From contig NZ_BMOL01000011.1 of the NCBI RefSeq assembly GCF_014647055.1, positions 1 through 64,000 on the forward strand: DNA of 64,000 bases, read 5' to 3'. Position 1 is the stretch's first letter. Every line of letters starts with the position of its first letter. The notes beneath the pieces are model-generated. The model had not been told where the DNA came from, made no database searches, and saw only the letters and a program-made list of their open reading frames with translations. This document shows positions 31,311 through 39,399 of the stretch, piece by piece. A program made the translations under genes and the position numbers. The stretch is from Deinococcus aerolatus (GTDB taxonomy: Bacteria > Deinococcota > Deinococci > Deinococcales > Deinococcaceae).

Positions 31311-31829
31311 CTACGTTTTGAGGTTTGGCAGATAGAACAGCAGATCCAGCGAGGGGGGCCGGATGCCCTGTGTCCGCAGCAGCGCGGCAATCTGCGCGGT
31401 GTGCCGGACCTCATGCAGCGTGACGTGCCACAGCAGTCCGTCAAGTTTGAAGTGTTCTTCGGGCGTGTCCTCTACCACGCGCTCCAGGCCAGCGGCGGTC
31501 AGCGTGGACAGGTAGGCGAGGGTGCTTTGTTCCACCGCCCGCCAGTAATCCAGCAGCTCCGAAAGAGGGAATCCGGCGTAGACTGGCCCACTGCCGGCGG
31601 CTTTCAGGGCTGGAAACCCTGCCTCGACGGGCGTGTCCTGCAAGATGGTGTAGTGCAGCCAGCCGTCCTCCACGCCTGCGGTGTGGGCGATCAGGTCCTT
31701 GATGCTGTGCATCCGGTCCCCGTCCAGCATGGGGCGGGACAATATCTCATCCGGTACGCTTTCCAGCGTGGCCCACAGGTCGCGGCGGGCGCGCACCAGA
31801 TAGTCGTACAGCTCGGGAATCTCCATCAT
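31311..31829 (-). CDS. DinB-fold protein (first of four)
   Basis: This 172-residue four-helix-bundle protein is of the DinB/YfiT-like superfamily. Three candidate metal-binding histidines appear in the expected places: LIAHTAGVEDGW near 47-58 and the pair in LLWHVTLHEVRHTAQI near 132-147. Members are often thiol-dependent transferases or damage-induced proteins of unknown substrate. It overlaps the next gene upstream in the operon by four bases (ATGA at 31826-31829) and is the last gene of the DinB cluster. Confidence 0.85.
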   Translation of the reverse strand: MMEIPELYDYLVRARRDLWATLESVPDEILSRPMLDGDRMHSIKDLIAHTAGVEDGWLHYTILQDTPVEAGFPALKAAGSGPVYAGFPLSELLDYWRAVEQSTLAYLSTLTAAGLERVVEDTPEEHFKLDGLLWHVTLHEVRHTAQIAALLRTQGIRPPSLDLLFYLPNLKT

Positions 31830-32347
31830 GCTCTCCAGATGGCCCAGTGTTCGTCCAGCGCGTCCATGTCCGGTGCCGTATGTCCGCCTGCCCGCAGCAG
31901 CGCCATGATCTGGCCCCGGTGGTGGCTGTCGTGGACGATGGTGTGCTGCAGAAAGTGGGCGGGGTTGGACTGATAGGCGCCCTCGCTGTAGGGATCATCG
32001 AAGGCGCGGTTCTCGTCCAGTGCGGCCTGAACGGCTTTCATGGCCGCCTCGTCCCCGGCGGCAAAGGCGGTGGCCAGCCCATTCGGCGGGCTGTCCTGCC
32101 AGCGCCACATGGGGTCACCATCCGCGTCCTTGCGGGTGGGGTCCAGCAGCGGCTCCGTATGGGCGCGCGACAGGTTCCAGAGCCAGCCGACGCGGAAGCG
32201 GGCCATGTGCCGCAGGTGTTGCTCGATGGTCCATCCACCCTGACCGTCGGACAGGGCGAAGTCGGCGTCGGTCAGGGCCTTCAGCAGAAAGTCGTTGACG
32301 CGCCCGTTGCGGCGGAAGGAGTCGTGGAGCAGGGTCAGTTCAGTCAT
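31826..32347 (-). CDS. DinB-fold protein (second of four)
   Basis: This 173-residue DinB-superfamily protein starts MTELTLLHDSFRRNGRVNDF. Metal-site histidines lie in EQHLRHMARF near 43-52 and HTIVHDSHHRGQIMALL near 135-151. It is closely similar to the next upstream copy: LLHDSFRRNGRVNDFLL against LLYEAFRRNGHVNAFLL, and HDSHHRGQI against HDANHRGQI. The two therefore look like a tandem duplication. It is translationally coupled to the downstream DinB gene. Confidence 0.86.
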   Translation of the reverse strand: MTELTLLHDSFRRNGRVNDFLLKALTDADFALSDGQGGWTIEQHLRHMARFRVGWLWNLSRAHTEPLLDPTRKDADGDPMWRWQDSPPNGLATAFAAGDEAAMKAVQAALDENRAFDDPYSEGAYQSNPAHFLQHTIVHDSHHRGQIMALLRAGGHTAPDMDALDEHWAIWRA

Positions 32348-32396
32348 GGGCGATTCTCCTGTGCGGTGCTGTTGTGGGGCGAGAGGTGGGGGAGGG

Positions 32397-32906
32397 TCAC
32401 TTGCGCCAGATGTCCCACTGCTGTTCCAGCCTGTCCAGCCGCTCCGGTGAGCGGCCGCTCTGACGGAGGAGGGCGACGATCTGGCCCCGGTGGTTGGCGT
32501 CGTGGACGATCATATACAGCAGAAAATGCGCGGGGTGGGACGCGAAGGTGTCCACGCCCCGTGGGTCGGCGAAGGGTTCACCGCTGTCCACATGGGCCCG
32601 GACGGCCTGAAGGGCGGCCTCATCACCGGCGGTCAGCATGGCCCGCAGGGTGGCCCGGTCAGTTGCGTGCCAGCCCCAGATGGACTCCCCACCCGTGAGG
32701 GTCAGGGTGGAAGCCGCGTGGGTGGGCGACATCTCCTGCAACCAGCCACCACGCGACGCGCCCATATGACTGAACATCTGCGCGACGGTCATGCCGCCGT
32801 GGCTGTCGGAGCGGGCCAGATCGGCGTCGGTCAGTTCGTCCAGCAGGAAAGCATTCACGTGCCCGTTGCGGCGAAACGCTTCGTAGAGCAGGGTTGGATC
32901 GGTCAT
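32397..32906 (-). CDS. DinB-fold protein (third of four)
   Basis: This 169-residue DinB-superfamily protein is a paralogue of the gene after it. Histidines appear in AQMFSHMGASRGGW near 43-56 and MIVHDANHRGQIVALL near 132-147. ATG 32906 is chosen because GGAGA lies just upstream; a GTG seven codons earlier is in frame but has no ribosome site. It follows the DUF1905 gene by about 20 bases. Substrate unknown. Confidence 0.85.
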   Translation of the reverse strand: MTDPTLLYEAFRRNGHVNAFLLDELTDADLARSDSHGGMTVAQMFSHMGASRGGWLQEMSPTHAASTLTLTGGESIWGWHATDRATLRAMLTAGDEAALQAVRAHVDSGEPFADPRGVDTFASHPAHFLLYMIVHDANHRGQIVALLRQSGRSPERLDRLEQQWDIWRK

Positions 32907-32927
32907 CTCTTCTCCGGTGTGGGGCAC

Positions 32928-33218
32928 TCAGCCCACGGCCAGCCATACGGTGATCTCGTCGGCCTCCTCGATCATCTCGGCCTTCCTGACCGCCAGCTTG
33001 ACCGGCAGGATGTACAGCCCTTCTTTGGGAAACAGGGATGTTTTCCATTCGGTGTCGCCCACCCTGGCCCTGACCGGGATCATGCCCCAGCCGTAGGTGA
33101 CGAAGCGGGCAGCCGCCCGGATGGCCTGGGCCTGTGCGGCGGGCACAGTCACGAAATAGTGCGGGGCCGGGCCTTTCCAGTACCAGATGGGGCCACTGAA
33201 CTCAAGGGTGAGGGGCAT
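32928..33218 (-). CDS. DUF1905 domain protein
   Basis: This 96-residue beta-rich protein matches DUF1905. FSGPIWYWKGPAPHYFVTVP lies near 7-26, then TYGWGMIPVRARVGDTEWKTSLFPK near 42-66. Its end, YILPVKLAVRKAEMIEEADEI, is typical of the family, which is often found alone or fused to YdeI-like domains. Its biochemical role is unknown. It lies within the DinB gene run on the same strand and is probably co-transcribed. Confidence 0.85.
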   Translation of the reverse strand: MPLTLEFSGPIWYWKGPAPHYFVTVPAAQAQAIRAAARFVTYGWGMIPVRARVGDTEWKTSLFPKEGLYILPVKLAVRKAEMIEEADEITVWLAVG

Positions 33219-33236
33219 GGGACACCAGGGCCAGGG

Positions 33237-33419
33237 TCATGGCAGGCGCACCCGCAAGGGCAGGGTTTCTTCGGGCGGGTCACAGGGCGTTTGCGGCGGC
33301 CCCACCACGCGGCAGCGGGGCGGCTTCAGGCGGCCAGCCGCGTCCGGTTGGGGGCCAGCCGGTGCCGGACGCTGCCGGCAGTCGATCAGGGTGGGGCGCA
33401 TAGGGCCGGGGGCGGTCAT
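33237..33419 (-). CDS. Possible small Pro-rich protein, 60 residues
   Basis: ATG 33419 has GAGAGG five bases upstream and the frame fits neatly between its neighbours on the same strand. The product begins MTAPGPMRPTLIDCRQRP, is Pro-rich, and has three Cys residues. I recognise no family, and composition alone could produce such a frame in GC-rich DNA. It is listed because of the ribosome site and operon position. Confidence 0.4.
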   Translation of the reverse strand: MTAPGPMRPTLIDCRQRPAPAGPQPDAAGRLKPPRCRVVGPPQTPCDPPEETLPLRVRLP

Positions 33420-33428
33420 GGCAACCTC

Positions 33429-33842
33429 TCAGGCGTCGGGAAGCGTGTATTCCAGGACGTAGTGGTGCGCGCCGTCCACGAGGTCCAGCGTCAGCCCACC
33501 GCTCAGGCCAGCCAGCCCGCCGCTGCCGGAATCGGGCACCACCCGGTAGGTCAGGGTCTGGTGGCCGCGCTCGCTGGCGCCCGCATGAAAGAAGGCGAAG
33601 CGGCCCTGGCGGCCGTCCAGGGTGGCCTGCACCGCCTCGACGGCGACGTACACCGCCGAACCCTCCACAGGGGTCATGAAGGTCAGCATCTCCACCACGC
33701 TCTGCCCGCTCAGCTGGCCTTGCCACTGCTTGTCCAGCAGCATGTGCCCGATCTCGGCAAGGGCCTGGGCCGGGGCCTCGGCGCGTGGCCGCACGGTAAA
33801 GGTGCCGGTGGCAGTCGCTGCAGCTGGGGCTGTGGGGCTCAT
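33429..33842 (-). CDS. DUF3224-like protein
   Basis: This 137-residue protein has the alternating pattern of a small beta barrel: TGTFTVRPRAEAPAQALAEI near 12-31, VEGSAVYVAVEAVQATLDGR near 58-77, and FFHAGASERGHQTLTYRVVP near 82-101. It ends with DGAHHYVLEYTLP. This matches DUF3224, a lipocalin-like family of unknown function. It overlaps the preceding DinB gene by four bases (ATGA at 33839-33842), so it is coupled to it. Confidence 0.7.
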   Translation of the reverse strand: MSPTAPAAATATGTFTVRPRAEAPAQALAEIGHMLLDKQWQGQLSGQSVVEMLTFMTPVEGSAVYVAVEAVQATLDGRQGRFAFFHAGASERGHQTLTYRVVPDSGSGGLAGLSGGLTLDLVDGAHHYVLEYTLPDA

Positions 33843-34354
33843 GGGACCATGTAGTCGTAGAAGGCGGGCGGCTCGATACCCAGCGCCCGCAGGTACACGT
33901 AACCCTGACCCCGGTGGTGAATCTCGTTGTCGACGGCGTAGGCCACGCTCTGCTGCGGCGAAAAGCGCCCCCAGGCCATGTCCTGCGCGGTGGTGAACCA
34001 CCCGGGCTCCACCCTGGCGAAGGCGGACTCCAGCTGCGGGGTCTGCGCGTCCCAGGCGGCCAGCAGGGCGGCGCGGGTGTTCAGCTCAGAACAGTCGGGG
34101 GGATGCCAGCTCCAGTCGTCGGTGGTCAGCCCCTTCAGGTGATAGTCGGTCATGCCCCATAGCTCCAGGGCCAGCTCACCGAAGGTTCGGATGGGCGGCG
34201 CGGCGCTGAAGCTGAACAGGTGACTTTCTGGAAACGCCTCAATCACGCGGCGGGTCAGGCGGCGGTGGCCCTGCCAGTGGGCCAGAATATGGGTGGGGGA
34301 GACGGAGACGAGCGTCGGGGCGGCCGCTGCTTCAACTACAGGCGTATTCGTCAT
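33839..34354 (-). CDS. DinB-fold protein (fourth of four), first gene of the cluster
   Basis: This 171-residue DinB-superfamily protein is more divergent than the other three. Candidate metal ligands are in GMTDYHLKGL near 67-76 and DNEIHHRGQGYVYLRALG near 141-158. GGAGG lies five bases before ATG 34354. It opens the run of minus-strand genes that ends at 31311. It is transcribed away from the WYL regulator, which begins about 70 bases off on the other strand. Confidence 0.82.
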   Translation of the reverse strand: MTNTPVVEAAAAPTLVSVSPTHILAHWQGHRRLTRRVIEAFPESHLFSFSAAPPIRTFGELALELWGMTDYHLKGLTTDDWSWHPPDCSELNTRAALLAAWDAQTPQLESAFARVEPGWFTTAQDMAWGRFSPQQSVAYAVDNEIHHRGQGYVYLRALGIEPPAFYDYMVP

Positions 34355-34416
34355 CTTGACCTCCGCCCCCAGCGTAATCCCGATTCCCGTCAGGAGCTGT
34401 CATCTTTGTGTGGCAG

Positions 34417-34432
34417 CATACAGGCATGTATG
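34417..34432. promoter_or_regulatory. Inverted repeat over the WYL gene start
   Basis: CATACA (34417-34422) and TGTATG (34427-34432) are separated by four bases and cover the ATG at 34426. It is a candidate autoregulatory operator between the divergent regulator and DinB cluster. Confidence 0.4.
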
Positions 34433-35391
34433 ACCCCTCCATGCGGGTGCTGACCGTGCTGGAACTGCTTCAGGCGCGTGAGAGCGTGACCGGCGCGGAG
34501 CTGGCGCGGGTGCTGGAGGTCAGCCCGCGCACGGTGCAGCGTTACGTTGCCCGCCTGCAGGATCTGGGCATTCCGGTGGAGGGACGGCGCGGTGTGGGCG
34601 GGGCGTACCGCCTGAAACCCGGGTTCCGGCTGCCGCCGCTGATGTTCACGGGCGAGGAAGCCCTGAGTCTGGCGCTGGGGCTGCGGGCACTGCACCTGCT
34701 GGGACTGGGCGCGCTGGCCCCGGCGGCCCACGCAGCCGGGGCCAAACTGGCGCGCACGCTTCCGGACGCCGTGCGCGAGACGGTGGAGGCGCTGGAGGGC
34801 GCGGTGCAACTCGACGCCTCGCCGGGGGTGGTGTCGGTGGGCGCGGCGCTGCTCTCCGGGCTTCTGGGCGCAGTTCACGCCGCGCGGACGGTGGAATTCA
34901 CCTACACTTCGCCGCAGGCCAGCGCCATGACGCGCCGGGTGGACGTGTACCGCGCCCTGCATCTGGACGGGCGCTGGTACGCGGTGGGCCGCTGCCACCT
35001 GCGCGAGGCCCTGCGCTGCTTCCGGCTGGACCGCATGGCCGAACTGCGGGTGCTGGACGCCAGCTTTGCCGCGCCGCCCGACTTCGACGCCCTGGCCTAC
35101 CTGCGTTCCACGCTGCCCACAGCCGCGCCCGCCGCGCAGATCAGCGTGTGGCTGGACGCCGCGCCCGAGGACCTGCGGGGCCGCGTCTCGGTGTGGTTCA
35201 CCGAGATCAGCGCCGAGGCCGGCGGCACCCGCCTGCGGGCCGAGCGTGAGACGCTGCCCGGCTTTGCCGCCTTTCTGCTGGGCCTGGACTGCGAGTTCCG
35301 GGTGGACGGTCCGCCGGAGTTGCTGGCCGTGTTCGGGCGGCTGGGGGCACGCTGCGCGGCGGTGGGCCGGGGGGCGCCCGTCCGCGCGTGA
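34426..35391 (+). CDS. WYL-domain transcriptional regulator (YafY type)
   Basis: This 321-residue regulator has an N-terminal winged helix near 5-60 (TGAELARVLEVSPRTVQRYVARL) with typical GRRGVGGAYRLKPGF. A WYL domain follows near 145-220: VEFTYTSPQ, YRALHLDGRWYAVGRCHLRE with the W-Y pair, and FRLDRMAEL. WYL regulators often sense nucleic acid or small ligands and control damage or defence genes. It is divergent from the DinB cluster and is its likely regulator. ATG 34426 is preferred over an in-frame upstream ATG at 34408. Confidence 0.87.
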   Translation: MYDPSMRVLTVLELLQARESVTGAELARVLEVSPRTVQRYVARLQDLGIPVEGRRGVGGAYRLKPGFRLPPLMFTGEEALSLALGLRALHLLGLGALAPAAHAAGAKLARTLPDAVRETVEALEGAVQLDASPGVVSVGAALLSGLLGAVHAARTVEFTYTSPQASAMTRRVDVYRALHLDGRWYAVGRCHLREALRCFRLDRMAELRVLDASFAAPPDFDALAYLRSTLPTAAPAAQISVWLDAAPEDLRGRVSVWFTEISAEAGGTRLRAERETLPGFAAFLLGLDCEFRVDGPPELLAVFGRLGARCAAVGRGAPVRA

Positions 35392-35442
35392 GCGGCGAAC
35401 CGGCGTCTGGCAGCGGCCAGTTTGCAGCGGCTAGACTGGCCC

Positions 35443-36756
35443 ATGCCCACTTCTCCTTCTCTCAACGTTCCTGATCTCATCCGCACCAAGCGCGACGGCG
35501 GCGAACATTCCCGCGCCGAGCTGGAGGCCCTGATCCTGGGCTACACGCGCGGCGAGGTGCCGGACTACCAGATCAGCGCGTGGCTGATGGCGGTGTACCT
35601 GAAGGGCATGACCCCGCAGGAAACGGCGGACCTGACGGCGGTGATGGCCGCCAGCGGCGAACAGTTGGATCTGGGGGTGCTGCCACGCACGGTGGACAAG
35701 CACAGCACCGGGGGTGTGGGGGACAAGACCAGCCTGATCCTGACCCCCATGCTGGCGGCGCTGGGCCTGACGGTGGCCAAGATGAGTGGGCGTGGCCTGG
35801 CCCACACCGGCGGCACCATCGACAAACTCGAAAGCTTTCGCGGCTGGACCTCCGAACTCTCGGAGGAGCGCTTTGTCGCGCAGGCACACGACATCGGGCT
35901 GGCGCTGGTGGGCCAGAGCAAGGACCTCGCGCCCGCCGACGGCAAGCTGTACGCCCTGCGCGACGTGACGGCCACGGTGGACTGCCTGCCGCTGATCGCC
36001 AGCAGCATCATGAGCAAGAAACTGGCGTCCGGGGCGCACACGGTGGTGCTGGACGTGAAGGTGGGAGCCGGGGCGTTCATGAAAACGCTCGACGATGGCC
36101 GGGCGCTGGCCCGCGCGATGGTGGATATCGGCACCCGTGCCGGGCGGCAGGTGCGCGCCGTGCTGACCGACATGGACACCCCGCTGGGCCATCTGGCAGG
36201 CAACAGCCTGGAGGTGCAGGAGGCGCTGGCCACCCTGCGCGGCGAGGGGCCAGAGGACCTGACCGAACTGTGCGTGGCCCTGGCCGTGGAGGCCCTGGCT
36301 GCCCACGGCGAGGATCAGGTGGCCGCCGGGGCGCGCGCCCGCGCCACCCTGCACGACGGCTCCGCGCTGGCGAAGTTTCGCGCCTTTGTTGAGGCGCAGG
36401 GCGGCGATCCGGCGCTGGTGGATGACCCGGCCCGGCTGGACGTGGCCCCCGGACGCGCCGAGGTCACGGCGCCCCGTGCGGGCTTTGTGGAGCGCATCGA
36501 CGCCCTGAGCGTGGGCCGCGCGGTGCTGGCGCTAGGCGGCGGGCGCGAACGCAAGGGCGAGGCCATTGACCACGGCGTCGGCGTGGAACTGGTCCGCAAG
36601 CCGGGCGAGGCGGTGGCGGCAGGCGAGACGGTGGTGCGGGTGTACCACCGGGACGGGCGTGGCCTGGACACGGCCCAGCGCCTGCTGGCCGGGGGCCTGG
36701 GCATTGCCGACGCGGCCCCAGCGCCGGAACCGCTGATTCTGGACCGGGTGTTCTAG
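35443..36756 (+). CDS. Pyrimidine-nucleoside (thymidine) phosphorylase
   Basis: This 437-residue enzyme splits thymidine or uridine with phosphate in nucleoside salvage. The family signature [13 protein letters not shown] lies near 86-98. [17 protein letters not shown] near 120-136 and [15 protein letters not shown] near 185-199 also match, with a C-terminal barrel domain. Sequence alone does not separate thymidine phosphorylase from the broader pyrimidine-nucleoside enzyme. TAGACT (35432-35437) lies five bases before ATG 35443, a leaderless pattern. Confidence 0.92.
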   Translation: MPTSPSLNVPDLIRTKRDGGEHSRAELEALILGYTRGEVPDYQISAWLMAVYLKGMTPQETADLTAVMAASGEQLDLGVLPRTVDKHSTGGVGDKTSLILTPMLAALGLTVAKMSGRGLAHTGGTIDKLESFRGWTSELSEERFVAQAHDIGLALVGQSKDLAPADGKLYALRDVTATVDCLPLIASSIMSKKLASGAHTVVLDVKVGAGAFMKTLDDGRALARAMVDIGTRAGRQVRAVLTDMDTPLGHLAGNSLEVQEALATLRGEGPEDLTELCVALAVEALAAHGEDQVAAGARARATLHDGSALAKFRAFVEAQGGDPALVDDPARLDVAPGRAEVTAPRAGFVERIDALSVGRAVLALGGGRERKGEAIDHGVGVELVRKPGEAVAAGETVVRVYHRDGRGLDTAQRLLAGGLGIADAAPAPEPLILDRVF

Positions 36757-36853
36757 GAACCAGGCGTGCTGGGCGTGCGATCAGCAGCTCTGGAAAGGCG
36801 CTGCACTGTCATGGTCCGGGCGGGGCGGGCCGTCCGGCTCCCGGCGTCCCGGC

Positions 36854-37252
36854 TCACGGCAGCCGCAGCGCCCGGCAGTTCTCGCCGGGACTCTCGGGGG
36901 CCTGGGGGCTGACGATGATGCGCTCGTCTTTGCCCACGAAGCCCTGGCAGCGGGCGAGTTCGCGCAGGTAGCCGGGCGAGTTGGTGTAGGTCTCGGCGTC
37001 CTGCAGGATCTGAACGTCACGCTCCAGATCCTGAATGCGGCTGCGGACCTCCTGGGTCTGCTGGGTCCAGGACACGCTGCGGTAGGCGGTGTTGATCAGC
37101 TGGAAGCTGAGCTGCACAATGCCCAGGCCCACCAGCAGGCTGGTGAGCATCATGGTCAGCGGCAGCCGGGCCAGGCGCCGCAGGCTCAGGCGTCTCCATC
37201 CGGTCCGGTGTGGTGGGGACGGTGGAGGCGGGGGCGCGGGGGCGTCGGTCAT
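36854..37252 (-). CDS. FtsB/DivIC-like septum protein
   Basis: This 132-residue protein has the layout of a septum-formation initiator. A short Pro-rich cytoplasmic N-terminus is followed by one membrane helix near 33-55 (LTMMLTSLLVGLGIVQLSF). A coiled coil lies near 65-90 (EVRSRIQDLERDVQILQD). The compact end YLRELARCQGFVGKDERII is typical of FtsB/DivIC proteins, which bridge the division complex. TATGCT nine bases before ATG 37252 suggests a leaderless start. Cell-division role is inferred from architecture. Confidence 0.75.
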   Translation of the reverse strand: MTDAPAPPPPPSPPHRTGWRRLSLRRLARLPLTMMLTSLLVGLGIVQLSFQLINTAYRSVSWTQQTQEVRSRIQDLERDVQILQDAETYTNSPGYLRELARCQGFVGKDERIIVSPQAPESPGENCRALRLP

Positions 37253-37363
37253 GCGGCGCCCAGCATAGCGCCCAGCCGCGCGGGCCGGGGTGTGAGCCGG
37301 GGGCGGGGCGACGTGCCCACAGGCCATGGGGGCAGGCCACGGCAGACCGCTACACTACGGGGC

Positions 37364-37825
37364 ATGACCGCTCAGCCTTCTGCCGTGCCCTCTGGCGGGC
37401 GCATTCCCGCCCTGAACTGGAACGACGCCCACCGCACCTCCATTCAGCTGCGCTTTGCCGACGTGGACGCCATGGGCCACGTCAACAACGCCCGCTACGC
37501 CGAGTTTCTGGAAGTGGCCCGCATGGACATGTCGCAGAGCCTGGGCATCCAGGGCGACGACGATCACTCCATGCTGGCCCGCCTGGAACTGGACTACGTG
37601 CGCGAGATTCGGCTGGGGCAGACCGTGTTTATCGAATCGCTGGTGGAGCGGGTGGGCCGCAGCAGCTGGACCGTGGCGGCCCGCTTCGTGGCCGACAACG
37701 TACCGTGCGCCTTTGCCCGTTCGGTGCAGGTGCGCGTGAACGCGGACCACATCCCCGAAGCGCTGCCCGAACGCTTCCGGGAGCTGGTGGCGCCGCTGCT
37801 GGCCCACGGCGCCCCCGGGTCATGA
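37364..37825 (+). CDS. Hot-dog-fold acyl-CoA thioesterase
   Basis: This 153-residue protein of the 4-hydroxybenzoyl-CoA thioesterase type has the signature LRFADVDAMGHVNNARYAEF near 29-48 with its catalytic Asp, and LELDYVREIRLGQTVFIES near 69-87. It would hydrolyse acyl-CoA thioesters; chain specificity is unknown. TACACT (37351-37356) lies seven bases before ATG 37364, a leaderless pattern. It overlaps the following gene by four bases. Confidence 0.88.
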   Translation: MTAQPSAVPSGGRIPALNWNDAHRTSIQLRFADVDAMGHVNNARYAEFLEVARMDMSQSLGIQGDDDHSMLARLELDYVREIRLGQTVFIESLVERVGRSSWTVAARFVADNVPCAFARSVQVRVNADHIPEALPERFRELVAPLLAHGAPGS

Positions 37826-38118
37826 GCGGCCCCTCGCGCAACAACCAGTACGACGACCGCGTGCTGTACCAGGGCGATCCCTGGGTCCGCCTCGACACCC
37901 TGCCGCGCCTGCTGGCCGAGGGCTGGCGGCGCACCCTGTGGGACGGGGGGGTGGTCAGCGTGGTCCGCACGCCGTTTCAGTGGGCGATGGGTTCCCCGGT
38001 GATCGAGATCGAGACCGGCGGCTACATGGGCGACGTGGGGCTGTACGTGCCGCAAGTGCAGCTGGCCGAGGCGCTGGAACTGCTGGGCTTTGATCCAGAA
38101 GAGGGAGTGGGCGACTAG
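37822..38118 (+). CDS. Hypothetical protein coupled to the thioesterase
   Basis: This 98-residue protein begins MSGPSRNNQYDDRVLYQGDP. Its ATG overlaps the thioesterase stop as ATGA, so translation is probably coupled. The sequence looks alpha/beta (RRTLWDGGVVSVVRTPFQWA, then IEIETGGYMGDVGLYVP) with no membrane segment. I do not recognise the family. The context suggests a partner or accessory of the thioesterase, which is inference only. Confidence 0.75.
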   Translation: MSGPSRNNQYDDRVLYQGDPWVRLDTLPRLLAEGWRRTLWDGGVVSVVRTPFQWAMGSPVIEIETGGYMGDVGLYVPQVQLAEALELLGFDPEEGVGD

Positions 38119-38186
38119 AGCCGGCGGGATACAGTGAGCCGTTGACCGTTCCGTCCTCCCGCCCCATTCCCGAATCAGGAGTCTCC

Positions 38187-39095
38187 ATGACCACTTTGCC
38201 TCTGTCCGAACAGCTCAGCATCGGCGTGGATGTCGGCGGTACCAAGATCGCCACCGGCGTGCTGCGCGGCGACGAATTACAGGACCGCCACGTCCAGCCC
38301 ACCCCCGAGACCGGCTGGGAGGCGGTGCTGGACGTCGTTGCAGCCCAGATCCGTGACCTTCAGGCCAGGCACCCGGACGCCCGCCTGATCGGTGTGGGGA
38401 TTCCAGGGCCGCTGAACAACGACCGCACCCGCGTCAAGTTCGCCCCCAACATCTACGGCTTTACCGACGTGCCCATGGTTGACGGCCTGCTGGAGCGGCT
38501 GTCGCAGCGCATCGTGCTGGAAAACGACGCCAAGGCGGCCGCGCTGGCCGAGGCCCACCTGGGCGCGGCGCGCGGCACCGAGAGCAGCATCTACGTGACT
38601 GTCAGCACCGGCATCGGCGCGGGCATTGTTCTGAACGGGCGCCTGTGGCGCGGGCGGCACGGCGTGGCCGGGGAGCTGGGGCACATCACGGTGATGCCCG
38701 GCGGCCCGGTCAGCGGTGCGGGGCTGGACGGCGCGCTGGAGGCCGTGGCCAGCGGCACCGCGATTGCCCGCGACGCCAGCTACGCCCTGAACCGCGACGT
38801 CAGCACCGCCGAGGCCTTCACGCTGGCGCAGCAGGGCCACCCCGGCGCGCGGCGCGTGACCGCGCAGGCCATGAAGCACATCGGCGTGGCGCTGGCTGAC
38901 CTGCAGAAGGTCATTGACCCGGAGGTGTTCGTGATCGGCGGCGGCGTCGCCAGCGTGGGCGATTACTTCTTCCACGGCGTGCAGGCGGCTGCCGACGAGT
39001 ACGCCAAGGGGTTTGCGCCGGTGACCATCCGCCGCGCCCAGCTTGGGCCGGACGCGGGCGTGATCGGCGCGGCGCTGGCGGCCCGCTATGGGTAA
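38187..39095 (+). CDS. ROK-family sugar kinase (glucokinase-like), zinc cysteines lost
   Basis: This 302-residue kinase has phosphate loop GVDVGGTKIATGVL near 13-26, a sugar-binding ENDAKAAALAEAHLGAARG near 112-130, and GHGVAGELGHITVMPGG near 153-170. The usual ROK zinc motif CxCGxxGCxE is present only in outline as SGAGLDGALE, with all three Cys replaced. AGGAG lies six bases before ATG 38187. It probably phosphorylates glucose or a related sugar for glycolysis. A zinc-free fold at this site is inferred. Confidence 0.88.
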   Translation: MTTLPLSEQLSIGVDVGGTKIATGVLRGDELQDRHVQPTPETGWEAVLDVVAAQIRDLQARHPDARLIGVGIPGPLNNDRTRVKFAPNIYGFTDVPMVDGLLERLSQRIVLENDAKAAALAEAHLGAARGTESSIYVTVSTGIGAGIVLNGRLWRGRHGVAGELGHITVMPGGPVSGAGLDGALEAVASGTAIARDASYALNRDVSTAEAFTLAQQGHPGARRVTAQAMKHIGVALADLQKVIDPEVFVIGGGVASVGDYFFHGVQAAADEYAKGFAPVTIRRAQLGPDAGVIGAALAARYG

Positions 39096-39110
39096 AGCGG
39101 AACGGCTGAA

Positions 39111-39399
39111 ATGAACCTGCTGGCAGGGGCCGAGGCCTTTGCCCAGCCGCACCACGACGCACCGGGGCGGGCCTGCCACAACGCCGTGCAGGACGCGTTG
39201 ACTGTGTGCGGGGTGCTCCCTGGCGCTGGCCCTGGCGGTGTGGGGCCACGATCTGATCCACGACGCCAGGGCCGGTGACAACGAGGAACGCAGCGCGGCG
39301 GCATTCGACGGCTGGCTGGCCGGCGTAGGGGGTCTCTGCCGAGCTTCGGCATGGGCGGCCCAGTGGATCAGTCCAGGGCTGCCAGACCCACCGGCGTGA
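39111..39399 (+). pseudogene. Possible frameshifted small gene
   Basis: ATG 39111 opens MNLLAGAEAFAQPHHDAPG and runs to CGVL. A shift of one base near 39220 continues into LALALAVWGHDLIHDARAGDNE and on to TGA 39397-39399. Each half looks more protein-like than its alternatives, but no family is recognised. The 3' end overlaps the convergent diguanylate cyclase gene. It could equally be non-coding. Confidence 0.25.
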
